Shown: piece after piece, positions 17,956-25,097 of the stretch
Position numbering within the stretch: the stretch's first letter is position 1
How the letters are laid out: each line of letters begins with the position of its first letter
Assembly: GCA_016742215.1 (NCBI GenBank)
Contig: JACVCC010000001.1
Span: forward strand, 372,001-436,000
DNA length: 64,000 nt
Reading direction: 5' to 3'
From: Brevundimonas sp.
GTDB lineage: Bacteria > Pseudomonadota > Alphaproteobacteria > Caulobacterales > Caulobacteraceae
Notes under the pieces: model-generated
The model's input: the letters and a program-made list of their open reading frames with translations, nothing else
Database searches by the model: none
What the model was told of the DNA's origin: nothing
Position numbers and translations under genes: made by a program

Positions 17956-19644
17956 ATGATGATGATGATGAGCCGCGCGCTCGACTCCAGGCCAAACGCC
18001 CAGACGACCGGCGCCCCGATGGCGGCGGCGCGTGCGGGCGTGGCGACGCCATCCGGTTTCGGTCAGCCCTTCGCGCCGGTCTTCACCGCCATGGCGGTGA
18101 TGGTTCTCGTCGTCCTGTCGCTCACCTACGCGCGTTCAGCCGACGCTGTCGCGGCTCTTTGGGGGGCGGGCGGCGTTGCCGTCGCGGTCTGGCTGAGAAC
18201 CTCGCGCGGTCCGCTCTATGATCTGAGTTTCGGCGCCCTGGTTGCGCTCGGCGTCGCTGCCGGAAACCTGCTGGCCGGCAACTCGACCCAGCTGACCGCC
18301 CTGTTCACGGTTGCCAATCTCCTCGACATCTATCTGGCCGTTCTGCTGGCGCGCCGCTTCGCGCCGACGCTGAATTTGGCGACTGTCGAGGGGGCCTGTC
18401 GCTTCCTCATCAGCGCGGCGCTCGTTGCGCCCCTGCCTGCTGCCGCCTTCGTCGGCGGCTTCCTCTGGTACATGAATGGCGCCGACTTCCTTGAGACGGC
18501 CCAGACCTGGTGGTTCGGTCACGCGCTGAGCATCGCCGTTATCGGCAGCTTCGGCCTTGCGATGACCAAGCGGGATCTGATCCGGTTCAGGGCGCCCGCA
18601 CGGGCGATCGAAGCCCTGGTGCTGATCGGGCTTTTGACCGCCGCATCGGCCGCCATTTTCCTGAACCAGGCGCTCCCGATCACCTTCGTCACCCTTCCGC
18701 TTCTGCTGATCGTGGCGGTCCGTCTGCGAATGCTGGGCGTCACGGCCGCGCTGGTGATCATGACCGTGCTGTCGGTGGGCGGCGCCATGGCCGACAAGGG
18801 GCCCTATTCGGCGTCATTCGACGGCCCGGACCGGGCGATGATGGCGCAGTTGCTGGTTCTGTTCGGCTACATGCCGATCATGCTGGTGGCCGCCCTTCTG
18901 GAGGAGCGCGACAGGCTTTCGGATCGCGCTCGACTGGGGCAGGTCCGCGCGGAACGGGCGTCGGAGGCGAAATCACGTCTGCTGGCCAACGTGGCGCACG
19001 AGATCAAGAGCCCGGTCGGCGGCATCATCGGGATCGGCGAGCTCTGGAAGTCCGGCCAGCTTGGGGCGATCACCGCGACGCAGACCGAGATGGCGGACAT
19101 GCTGGTCAAGACCGCGCGCCAGATCGAGGCGCTGTCTCACGACCTGCTCGACGTCGCTCGTGCGGAATCCGGAGCGGTGAAGGTGGAGCTGCGCCCCACC
19201 GATGTGCCGGGTGTTCTGGAAGATGTTCGCCGCTCGACCGCCTTGCGTCCCGAGGCTGCCGGTGTGCGTCTGGACGTTGTCAGCGAAGGCGACGGCCTCG
19301 TCGCGCTCGCCGATTCCCAACGCCTGTCGCAGGTCGTCGCCAATCTGGCCTCCAACGCCGTGAAGTACGGCGCCGAAGGGGGCTCGGTGACCCTGCGCGC
19401 CTTCCGCATCCATGACGGCGTCCGCATCGAGGTCATCGACCGCGGACCGGGTCTGACGGCCGACAAGCAGGCGCAGTTGTTCGAGCCGTTCAACCGACTT
19501 GGTCTGGAGCGCTCGGCTGTCGAAGGTCACGGCATTGGCCTGGCCATCGCCAGGCGACTGGTCGAACTGCAGCGTGGCACGATCGGGGTCGAATCGACGC
19601 CGGGCGAGGGGGCGACCTTCTGGGTCGAACTTCCGGCCGCCTGA
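17956..19644 (+). CDS. Membrane sensor histidine kinase with MASE1-like domain
   Basis: The 562-residue protein has an N-terminal membrane region with about eight helices (40-310) resembling MASE1, and a cytosolic kinase core: H-box NVAHEIKSPVGGIIG with the phospho-His, N-box NLASNAVKYG, G1 DRGPGLT and G2 GHGIGLAIARRL. Residues just before the H-box form a short coiled coil. No response regulator gene adjoins it, so it is an orphan. The gene opens with five ATG codons in a row before AGC CGC, leaving the exact start uncertain by a few residues. Confidence 0.9.
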   Translation: MMMMMSRALDSRPNAQTTGAPMAAARAGVATPSGFGQPFAPVFTAMAVMVLVVLSLTYARSADAVAALWGAGGVAVAVWLRTSRGPLYDLSFGALVALGVAAGNLLAGNSTQLTALFTVANLLDIYLAVLLARRFAPTLNLATVEGACRFLISAALVAPLPAAAFVGGFLWYMNGADFLETAQTWWFGHALSIAVIGSFGLAMTKRDLIRFRAPARAIEALVLIGLLTAASAAIFLNQALPITFVTLPLLLIVAVRLRMLGVTAALVIMTVLSVGGAMADKGPYSASFDGPDRAMMAQLLVLFGYMPIMLVAALLEERDRLSDRARLGQVRAERASEAKSRLLANVAHEIKSPVGGIIGIGELWKSGQLGAITATQTEMADMLVKTARQIEALSHDLLDVARAESGAVKVELRPTDVPGVLEDVRRSTALRPEAAGVRLDVVSEGDGLVALADSQRLSQVVANLASNAVKYGAEGGSVTLRAFRIHDGVRIEVIDRGPGLTADKQAQLFEPFNRLGLERSAVEGHGIGLAIARRLVELQRGTIGVESTPGEGATFWVELPAA

Positions 19645-19690
19645 CGCACAGGCCTTGCCGTCCCCGGGCCGAGAGGCGAAGGTCGCAGGC

Positions 19691-20590
19691 ATGAAAGCCG
19701 CGCTCCTTGGTACCGCCCTCCTGCTCGCTGCAGGTTCTGCCGCCGCACAGACTGCACCGACGTCGCCACCGGCGCAGCCTGATCCGGGCTCCAGCCTGAC
19801 GCGCGACCTGAACAGCGGTCCGCCGAGGCCTGCGGTCTATCTGGCTCCGGAACCCGCGCCGATCCGGACGCCTGCGCCCGTGACGGCCGCTCCGGCGGCG
19901 CCCACAGCCACGAACGCCCCCGCGCCTTCTGCACCCGCTGCGAGCACGACCCCGGCGCCGCGTCCATCCACCAGCGCCGCTCCCGCGCCCCGAGCAACGG
20001 TTACCCCGACCCCGACCCCGACGCCCGCTCCAGCTTCGGCAGCGCCGGCTCCGACCCCGCGACCGACGCCGGCGCCAGCGGCGCCAACCATGACGGCGCC
20101 GAGGCCGGCTCCCGCTCCGGCTCACACTCCGACGCCGGCTACGGTGGCTACGCCCGCTCCGGCCGCCGCACCACCACCCGCTCCGAACGTCGCCACGGCC
20201 ACCGTTCTTGACGCGTCGGCGCGCGCCGCTCTGCCCTTCACCGTTGATCTGCCGCGCGGCTTCCAGATCGAGACCGGCCGTCCGGGTCCGACCTTCCGCG
20301 TCTATACGATCCGCCGCGGCGAGCGGTCGTTCGCCATGGTCTACGTGGGCTCAGGCGCGCGCTTCCCGATCTACAGCGGCGAAACGATCGAGGCAGCCGG
20401 CCGCCTGTCCCTCGTGTCCACCGAGGACGGCGAGCGTCACGCCAAGGAGCATCTGTTCCGCCGCGACGGCTCGCCCGACGTTCACGTCTGGACGATGACC
20501 CTCGACGGCGAGGATCGGGTGATCGCCGAGCGCATCGCCCAGTCGGTGGATGTTCGTCCCGCTACGCCCGCCGCACCGGCGCGTCCGTAG
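19691..20590 (+). CDS. Exported Pro/Ala-rich protein, unknown function
   Basis: The 299-residue protein has a signal peptide (LLLAAGSAAAQT), then a roughly 150-residue low-complexity linker of Pro, Ala and Thr, then a compact C-terminal domain of about 125 residues (LPFTVDLPRGFQIETG, RRGERSFAMVYVGSGA, GETIEAAGRLSL, HVWTMTLDGED). I do not recognise that domain; its beta-rich look suggests a periplasmic binding or surface module on a flexible stalk. The ATG at 19691 follows CAGGC. It starts 46 bases after the kinase gene and may be co-transcribed with it. Confidence 0.65.
   Translation: MKAALLGTALLLAAGSAAAQTAPTSPPAQPDPGSSLTRDLNSGPPRPAVYLAPEPAPIRTPAPVTAAPAAPTATNAPAPSAPAASTTPAPRPSTSAAPAPRATVTPTPTPTPAPASAAPAPTPRPTPAPAAPTMTAPRPAPAPAHTPTPATVATPAPAAAPPPAPNVATATVLDASARAALPFTVDLPRGFQIETGRPGPTFRVYTIRRGERSFAMVYVGSGARFPIYSGETIEAAGRLSLVSTEDGERHAKEHLFRRDGSPDVHVWTMTLDGEDRVIAERIAQSVDVRPATPAAPARP
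20003..20020 (+). repeat. Tandem hexamer ACCCCG x3 within the linker
   Basis: Three perfect ACCCCG units encode Thr-Pro repeats in the low-complexity linker of the exported protein. Such arrays can change length by slippage without breaking the frame. Confidence 0.6.
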
Positions 20591-20966
20591 GTCCCAGCCG
20601 GACGCCGCGCTGGCCGGCGAAGACCAGCACCTCCTGTCCGGGGGCGGCGGCCCAGCGCCGCAGGGTCGCCTCGTAGGGCGCGCGTCGCCAGTCGTGCGGC
20701 CGCGCGGCGTCGCACTCCACGACCAGCCGCGCGCCACCCTGTTCGCTGTGTAGAACAAAGCCGGAGACGCTGGGCTTCCAGTTGTCGTCGAGGGCCTCGG
20801 TCAGCAGCCACAGGCAGTTGAAGATACGGCAGTCGTCGGGCCGCGTTTCGTAGATGGCGCAGCCCGACGTCTTGCTGAACTGGCGGCACCATTTGCCGGC
20901 GGGCTTGTCCAGGCCGGACACGCCCATCAGCTTGCAGCACAGTCCGCAATCGCCGCAGCTCTTCAT
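20562..20966 (-). CDS. YkgJ-family cysteine cluster protein
   Basis: The 134-residue cytosolic protein opens MKSCGDCGLCCKLMG, the CxxCxxCC cluster of the YkgJ (zinc/iron-chelating) family, with further Cys in KWCRQF, SGCAIYETRPDDCRIFNC. Such proteins are thought to bind a metal or Fe-S cluster; the role is unknown. Its last 29 bases overlap the end of the convergent exported-protein gene. A second family member lies at 28260-28811. It is followed by the VOC gene's end only 5 bases upstream, so both may be co-transcribed. Confidence 0.85.
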   Translation of the reverse strand: MKSCGDCGLCCKLMGVSGLDKPAGKWCRQFSKTSGCAIYETRPDDCRIFNCLWLLTEALDDNWKPSVSGFVLHSEQGGARLVVECDAARPHDWRRAPYEATLRRWAAAPGQEVLVFAGQRGVRLGPTDAPVRRA

Positions 20967-20971
20967 CCGGC

Positions 20972-21310
20972 TCAGGTCCCGGACCAGACCGCCAGTTCGT
21001 TTCCGGCCGGATCCCGGAAATGGAAGCGCCGGCCGCCGGGGAAGGCGAAGATCGGCTTCACGACCGTGCCGCCCGCGGCCTCGACCTTGGCCAGCATTGC
21101 TTCCAGATCGTGGGCATAGAGGACCGGCAGGGGCGTCCGGACCGCGTCGGACTGGGCGTCGAACCCGCCATCCAGCCCCTCATTGAAGGCTGCGTACTCC
21201 GGGCCGTAGTCCTGGAACGTCCAGCCGAAGGCGGCGCCGTAGAAGCTCTTCACCTCGTCAAGCCGGCCGCCGGGCAGCTCGATGTAGTTCAGTTTTCCAT
21301 CTTCAGGCAT
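20972..21310 (-). CDS. VOC (glyoxalase-like) family protein
   Basis: A protein of 112 residues with the paired beta-alpha-beta-beta-beta units of the VOC fold: NYIELPGGRLDEVKSFYGAAFGW, YAAFNEGLDGGF, PVLYAHDLEAMLAKVEAAGG, and the C-terminal FHFRDPAGNELAVWS. The substrate cannot be inferred. The ATG at 21310 has GGGAG about 7 bases upstream. The YkgJ gene follows after 5 bases. Confidence 0.85.
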   Translation of the reverse strand: MPEDGKLNYIELPGGRLDEVKSFYGAAFGWTFQDYGPEYAAFNEGLDGGFDAQSDAVRTPLPVLYAHDLEAMLAKVEAAGGTVVKPIFAFPGGRRFHFRDPAGNELAVWSGT

Positions 21311-21474
21311 GGGATGCTCCCGTCTCGAACGCCAACCGACCCCGCCATCTGGCCTGAGCGAAGGAGGGACGGGAAGGGGCGATCTCACGACCGCGCGACT
21401 TTTCGACAGTCCCGCTTGCCACCGGCGGATTCGTGCGCAACGCTGCAAATCGTTCGCAATCGCAGGAGGTGGCC

Positions 21475-21624
21475 ATGATCGTGCTGACCACAGGCCCGGC
21501 GTCGCTGGCCCGGCTTATGAGACGGGATGAGCCTTCACAGCACCTCGCGCCGCGTCAGGTGGGCGACCATCAGCGCAAGGGCGACCAGGCCGAGTCCGCC
21601 ACCCAGCCCCAGCGCCGCCTGTAG
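21475..21624 (+). CDS. Possible small ORF behind a perfect Shine-Dalgarno
   Basis: AGGAGGT stands 5 bases before an ATG and opens a 49-codon frame, MIVLTTGPASLARLMRRDEP and on. The first 20 codons lie in otherwise empty sequence; the rest runs antisense over the end of the ABC permease gene, where composition looks like a shadow. It may be a true small protein, or the surviving start of a gene cut when the ABC locus arrived. No homology recognised. Confidence 0.2.
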   Translation: MIVLTTGPASLARLMRRDEPSQHLAPRQVGDHQRKGDQAESATQPQRRL

Positions 21625-22263
21625 CCGCCAGCCTTCACCCATCAGAACATTGACCGGCATCTGCCAGGGCAGGAAGGCGCCCTGCTTGGACGCCGTTGCG
21701 ACGACCGAGAAAAAGGTCCCGCCGATGCCGAGAACCAGTCCCGGAACGAAGCTGGCGTAGCGCAGCGCGGTCCAGAGCTGCACCGCGACAAGCAGCAGCC
21801 CGGCCAGAAACATCTGGCCCAGAAGGATTGCGTACCGACCGACCTCGAGAACGCCGGTCGGCTCGACCTGCGGCTTGATCTCGACCGCTGCCTGAACCGC
21901 CAGCCAGGTCAGCGCCGGCGCCGCCACACTCATCAGTCCGACCACGATGACCACGCAGATCGCCTTGGCGGCATACAGTTTCCAGCGCGCGACGGGCAGG
22001 GCCCGCAGGTGATCCCAGGACTTCGGCCCGTGCTCCATATGCGCCACCAGGGCGGTCAGGGCGGTGACGCTCATGGGCAGCATGAAGAACGCCCAGATGC
22101 TGATCCCGCCGACCATCCACATCTCCCAGGGCTGGCCTGTCTTTCCGCGCAGGATGTTGAAGAAGGTGAAGACGGCGATCAGCGTGGGGGCGGCGATCGC
22201 AAGGAGGGCGGCCAGGGACCGGTTCAGCTTGCGAGCTTCGACGGAGAGAACAGCCAGCATCAC
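21535..22263 (-). CDS. ABC-2 type transporter permease
   Basis: The 242-residue inner-membrane protein has six likely helices (near 20-38, 50-75, 100-125, 145-165, 172-195, 212-235), the size and layout of ABC-2 permeases of the bacitracin/lantibiotic self-protection type (MLAVLSVEARKLNRSL start). It overlaps the ATPase gene by 4 bases (ATGA), so the two form one transport unit. The substrate is unknown. Confidence 0.85.
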   Translation of the reverse strand: MMLAVLSVEARKLNRSLAALLAIAAPTLIAVFTFFNILRGKTGQPWEMWMVGGISIWAFFMLPMSVTALTALVAHMEHGPKSWDHLRALPVARWKLYAAKAICVVIVVGLMSVAAPALTWLAVQAAVEIKPQVEPTGVLEVGRYAILLGQMFLAGLLLVAVQLWTALRYASFVPGLVLGIGGTFFSVVATASKQGAFLPWQMPVNVLMGEGWRLQAALGLGGGLGLVALALMVAHLTRREVL

Positions 22264-23201
22264 GCGGCCTCCGGAATGGACTGGACAGAAGAAGGAGAGG
22301 CGACCTGCCGATAGATGCCCTCCAGAGACCGTGCCTGCGGGCCGATCAGGAACACCGCGATTCCGGCCTCGACCAGCGCGCGATTGAGGGTCGAGGCGGC
22401 GAGGTTCGCATCATCGCCGGCGTTCAGGTGAACGACGATGGCGTCGCCGCTCGCCACCGCAGAAAGGCCTCTCGAGCGAACCACCTGCGCCGCCCGTGCG
22501 GTGTCGTCGGCTTTCAGCAGGATCTCCGGCGCCAGATCGGCCTTCATCCGCTCCAGTTCGCCTTCCAGCACCAGCCGGCCCTCGTTCAGGATGCCGATGT
22601 GGGTCGCCGTCTGCTCGATTTCGCCCAGCAGGTGGCTGGACAGCAGAACTGTCGCGCCCGTCCGTTCAGGCAGGCTGCGCAGGAACTGTCTCATGTCAGC
22701 GATGCCGTCCGGATCCAGGCCGTTCGTCGGCTCGTCCAGGACCAGAACCGGAGGCGCTCCGAGCATCGCCCGCGCCAGCCCCAGCCGCTGCCGCATCCCG
22801 AGCGAATAGTCCGAGACCCGCCGACCGGCGTCGTCACTCATCTCCACGACCTCGAGAACGCGATTGATCTCGGTCTTCGGAAGCCCCAGCAGTGCCCGCG
22901 TCAGGTCCAGGTTCTCGCGCCCCGACAGGTTGCCGTAGAAGCCGTGAGCCTCCAGCAGCGCTCCGACCTTCCTTGCGGCGCCCAGCCGCTCGCGCGCCAC
23001 ATCGTGTCCGACGACGTGCGCCGTTCCGGAGGTCGGAGCGATCAGACCCAACAACATCTTCAACGTGGTCGTCTTGCCCGCGCCGTTCCGGCCGAGGAAG
23101 CCATAGACGGCACGTTCGGGCACGGTCATCGACACGGCGTCGACCGCGAGATGGTTCCGGAAGCGGCGCGTCAGCGCATGGGTCTGGATGGCGCTGCCCA
23201 T
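22260..23201 (-). CDS. ABC transporter ATP-binding protein
   Basis: The 313-residue ATPase has Walker A GRNGAGKTTTLK, signature YSLGMRQRLGLARAML, Walker B VLVLDEPTNGLDPDG and the switch His in LLSSHLLGEIE. A C-terminal extension of about 80 residues is typical of ABC-2 drug or peptide exporters. It precedes the permease with a 4-base overlap. Its promoter region, shared with the divergent DUF2975 gene, holds two matching operator-like repeats. Confidence 0.93.
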   Translation of the reverse strand: MGSAIQTHALTRRFRNHLAVDAVSMTVPERAVYGFLGRNGAGKTTTLKMLLGLIAPTSGTAHVVGHDVARERLGAARKVGALLEAHGFYGNLSGRENLDLTRALLGLPKTEINRVLEVVEMSDDAGRRVSDYSLGMRQRLGLARAMLGAPPVLVLDEPTNGLDPDGIADMRQFLRSLPERTGATVLLSSHLLGEIEQTATHIGILNEGRLVLEGELERMKADLAPEILLKADDTARAAQVVRSRGLSAVASGDAIVVHLNAGDDANLAASTLNRALVEAGIAVFLIGPQARSLEGIYRQVASPSSVQSIPEAA

Positions 23202-23215
23202 GGCGGCCTCCTTTG

Positions 23216-23232
23216 TTTAAGTCATATTTAAA
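23216..23232. promoter_or_regulatory. Operator-like repeat, copy 1
   Basis: TTTAAGTCATATTTAAA, an imperfect dyad with TTTAA/TTAAA ends. It matches copy 2 at 14 of 17 positions and is spaced 34 bases from it (start to start). It lies 15 bases upstream of the ABC ATPase start. Confidence 0.55.
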
Positions 23233-23249
23233 TTTGCGAACGCTCGATC

Positions 23250-23266
23250 TTTAAGTCAAGATTAAA
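23250..23266. promoter_or_regulatory. Operator-like repeat, copy 2
   Basis: TTTAAGTCAAGATTAAA, the second copy of the AT-rich dyad. It lies 25 bases ahead of the DUF2975 gene. The pair is the only AT-rich island in this neighbourhood and a natural target for the XRE regulator encoded at 23791. Confidence 0.55.
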
Positions 23267-23290
23267 GATAAGACAGCTTCGGAGCCCGCC

Positions 23291-23791
23291 TTGAGCCAGA
23301 CCGATCTCGCCCGCTTCCGCCTGCGGTGCCGTCAATTCAACTGGCTGGCCATCTTCATGGTCTGCAGCGTCGGGGCGCTGCTGGCGCTGACCAATCTGAT
23401 TGGGCCAGCGATGCACTATCTGGGGACGGCGTCGGATTCCTATGAGCCGCGATATCTGGTCGGGCTGATCTGGGCCGTCCCCCCAATCTGCTATCTGACG
23501 GGAGTCTGGGCGATCGGCGCGGCGATGGGGCAACTGGCGAAGGGCAGGCTGATCCAGCCGACCCTGTCCGTCGCCTTGCGGCGGGTGGGTCTGGCGCTGG
23601 GAATCGGGGGGGTGTTCAGCGTCTTCGTGATGAGCAACCTGATCCGGCTGGTCGAGGGCGGACGAGGCGGCTACCTGCATTTCGACGTGGCCGGAATGAC
23701 GTTGGGCATGATCGGCGGGGCGCTGTTCCTGCTGGGGCGTGTCATGGAGCAGGCGGGGCGGGTCCAGGCCGAGCTGGACGAGATGATCTGA
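23291..23791 (+). CDS. DUF2975-like membrane protein
   Basis: A protein of 166 residues with four likely membrane helices (about 18-38, 55-75, 98-120, 135-152). Size, topology and the direct coupling to a small XRE regulator fit the DUF2975 family, whose function is unknown. It starts at TTG with GGAG 6 bases upstream. Its TGA shares a base with the ATG of the regulator, so the two are translationally coupled. It is divergent from the ABC exporter. Confidence 0.7.
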   Translation: MSQTDLARFRLRCRQFNWLAIFMVCSVGALLALTNLIGPAMHYLGTASDSYEPRYLVGLIWAVPPICYLTGVWAIGAAMGQLAKGRLIQPTLSVALRRVGLALGIGGVFSVFVMSNLIRLVEGGRGGYLHFDVAGMTLGMIGGALFLLGRVMEQAGRVQAELDEMI

Positions 23792-24030
23792 TGCCCATCC
23801 GCGTGACCCTCGACCAGCTGATCGTGAAACGGGGCATCAAGGCCCGGGATCTGGCCCAGCAGGTCGGTCTCAGCGAGACCCAGTTGTCCCTGTTCCGGTC
23901 CGGCAAGGTGAAGGGCATCCGGTTCCGGACGCTGGCGAAGCTGTGCGCGGCGCTGGAGTGCCGGCCGCGGGATCTGCTGGACTATGACTTCGAGCCCGCC
24001 GATCTGCTGGAGGCTGACGAGGGCGAGTGA
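23791..24030 (+). CDS. XRE-family transcriptional regulator (YozG-like)
   Basis: The 79-residue protein is little more than one helix-turn-helix: LDQLIVKRGIKARDLAQQVGLSETQLSLFRSGK followed by RTLAKLCAALECRPRDLLDY, the pattern of YozG-type Cro/CI regulators. It is translationally coupled to the DUF2975 gene. I infer that it binds the paired TTTAAGTCA repeats and so controls both its own operon and the divergent ABC exporter. The opposite-strand hydrolase frame runs over 161 bases of it. Confidence 0.88.
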   Translation: MPIRVTLDQLIVKRGIKARDLAQQVGLSETQLSLFRSGKVKGIRFRTLAKLCAALECRPRDLLDYDFEPADLLEADEGE

Positions 24031-25000
24031 GCGCACAGGCCTGAAGCCAGCCTTGGCGGCGGCCCCAGGCGAGAGCGAAGGAGGGCCAGGCCTCGGCCGG
24101 CTTGCCGACGATCAGGCGGACGCCGAAGCCGTGGCCGCCTTCCTCGAACAGGTGAGCTTCGGTCAGCGCGCCGGCCGCGCGGCGGGCCTCCAGCAGGCGC
24201 AGGCTGTTCTCGACCGGGACGGAAGCGTCGTCCATCGCGTGAAGCAGGAACATGGGCGGGTTTCCGGTCCAGTCCGCCTGCTCGAGGGAATGACGGGCGA
24301 TGGCCTCCGCCGAAGGCGTCTCGCCCAGCAGGTGGAGGCGGGAGCCGGCGTGGGCGTGCGGCTCCGTCAGGGTGACGACCGGGTAAAGCAGGATGCCCAG
24401 GCAGGGCGGGACTGGCGGCCCGTCGCCGGAAACGTCGTCCCGGCGGCTGAGCAGGGTTCCGGCCAGATGGCCGCCGGCGGAGGCGCCCAGGACGGCGATG
24501 CGGTTCGGGTCGAGCCCGTCGGCGGCGGCGCGCTGGCGGATCAGGGTCATGGCCCGCTGGGCGTCCTGAAGGGGGGCGTCAGGGCCGGCGGCCCAGCCGT
24601 CGGCGGGCAGGCGGTAGCGCAGAACGAAGCAGGTCACGCCGGCCGCGGCGAAGACCCGGGCGCAGTCCAGTCCCTCCTTGTCGATCACGGCCCAGCGGTA
24701 GCCGCCGCCGGGGATCAGAAGCAGGGACGCGCCGTTCGGGCGCTGCGGGCGGACGACGCTCAGCAGCGGGTCGATCGTGTACTGGGCGTAGCGGTCGTGG
24801 AAGGCCGGGTCGGTCGAGCGCTCGACGACCCGGGGCGTGACCGTGACGCGCTCGCCGCCGGGCGCGCCGTCGGGCCACAGGCGGATGGTCTCGGTCGGAT
24901 CGGGCGGGGCGAGCTGAGACACCGGTGTCAGGGCGCGGGCCGAAGCGGGCGTCGCAGCCAGGGCGGCGAGGCCCAGCGCGCCTCTGCGGTTCAGGATCAT
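23870..25000 (-). CDS. Alpha/beta hydrolase, exported, acetyl-esterase type
   Basis: The 376-residue protein begins with a Tat/Sec-like leader (LNRRGALGLAALAATPASARA). The hydrolase body shows the oxyanion segment LLLIPGGGYRWAVID, nucleophile elbow VLGASAGGHLAG, Asp in AMDDASVPVENS and His in EEGGHGFGVR, as in acetyl-xylan-esterase-like enzymes. The domain should end near FALAWGRRQGWLQ (about residue 322). The last roughly 55 residues, rich in Pro, Arg and Thr, lie mostly antisense to the XRE gene and look like read-through of a lost stop. The start at 25000 has GGAG just upstream. Confidence 0.82.
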   Translation of the reverse strand: MILNRRGALGLAALAATPASARALTPVSQLAPPDPTETIRLWPDGAPGGERVTVTPRVVERSTDPAFHDRYAQYTIDPLLSVVRPQRPNGASLLLIPGGGYRWAVIDKEGLDCARVFAAAGVTCFVLRYRLPADGWAAGPDAPLQDAQRAMTLIRQRAAADGLDPNRIAVLGASAGGHLAGTLLSRRDDVSGDGPPVPPCLGILLYPVVTLTEPHAHAGSRLHLLGETPSAEAIARHSLEQADWTGNPPMFLLHAMDDASVPVENSLRLLEARRAAGALTEAHLFEEGGHGFGVRLIVGKPAEAWPSFALAWGRRQGWLQACALTRPRQPPADRRARSHSPADPAAGTPAPRTASPASGTGCPSPCRTGTGTTGSR

Positions 25001-25048
25001 GGGAGCCTCCGGGCGGGAGGCTAGGCCGGGCAGGGGCTGGCGGCAAGA

Positions 25049-25074
25049 AGCCCGCCTCCGGTCGGAAGCGGGCT
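25049..25074 (-). terminator. Thiolase terminator hairpin
   Basis: AGCCCGC and GCGGGCT form a 7-bp stem around an inner TCCG/CGGA stem, 24 bases after the thiolase stop. The minus-strand continuation is CTTCTTGC, a weak U tract. Confidence 0.6.
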
Positions 25075-25097
25075 CCAAAGCGTAACTAAGTTACCGA

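Noticed and set aside
21303-21491. 62-codon minus ORF upstream of the VOC gene
   Set aside because: No ribosome site, no homology or membrane/signal features, and it covers the probable VOC promoter.
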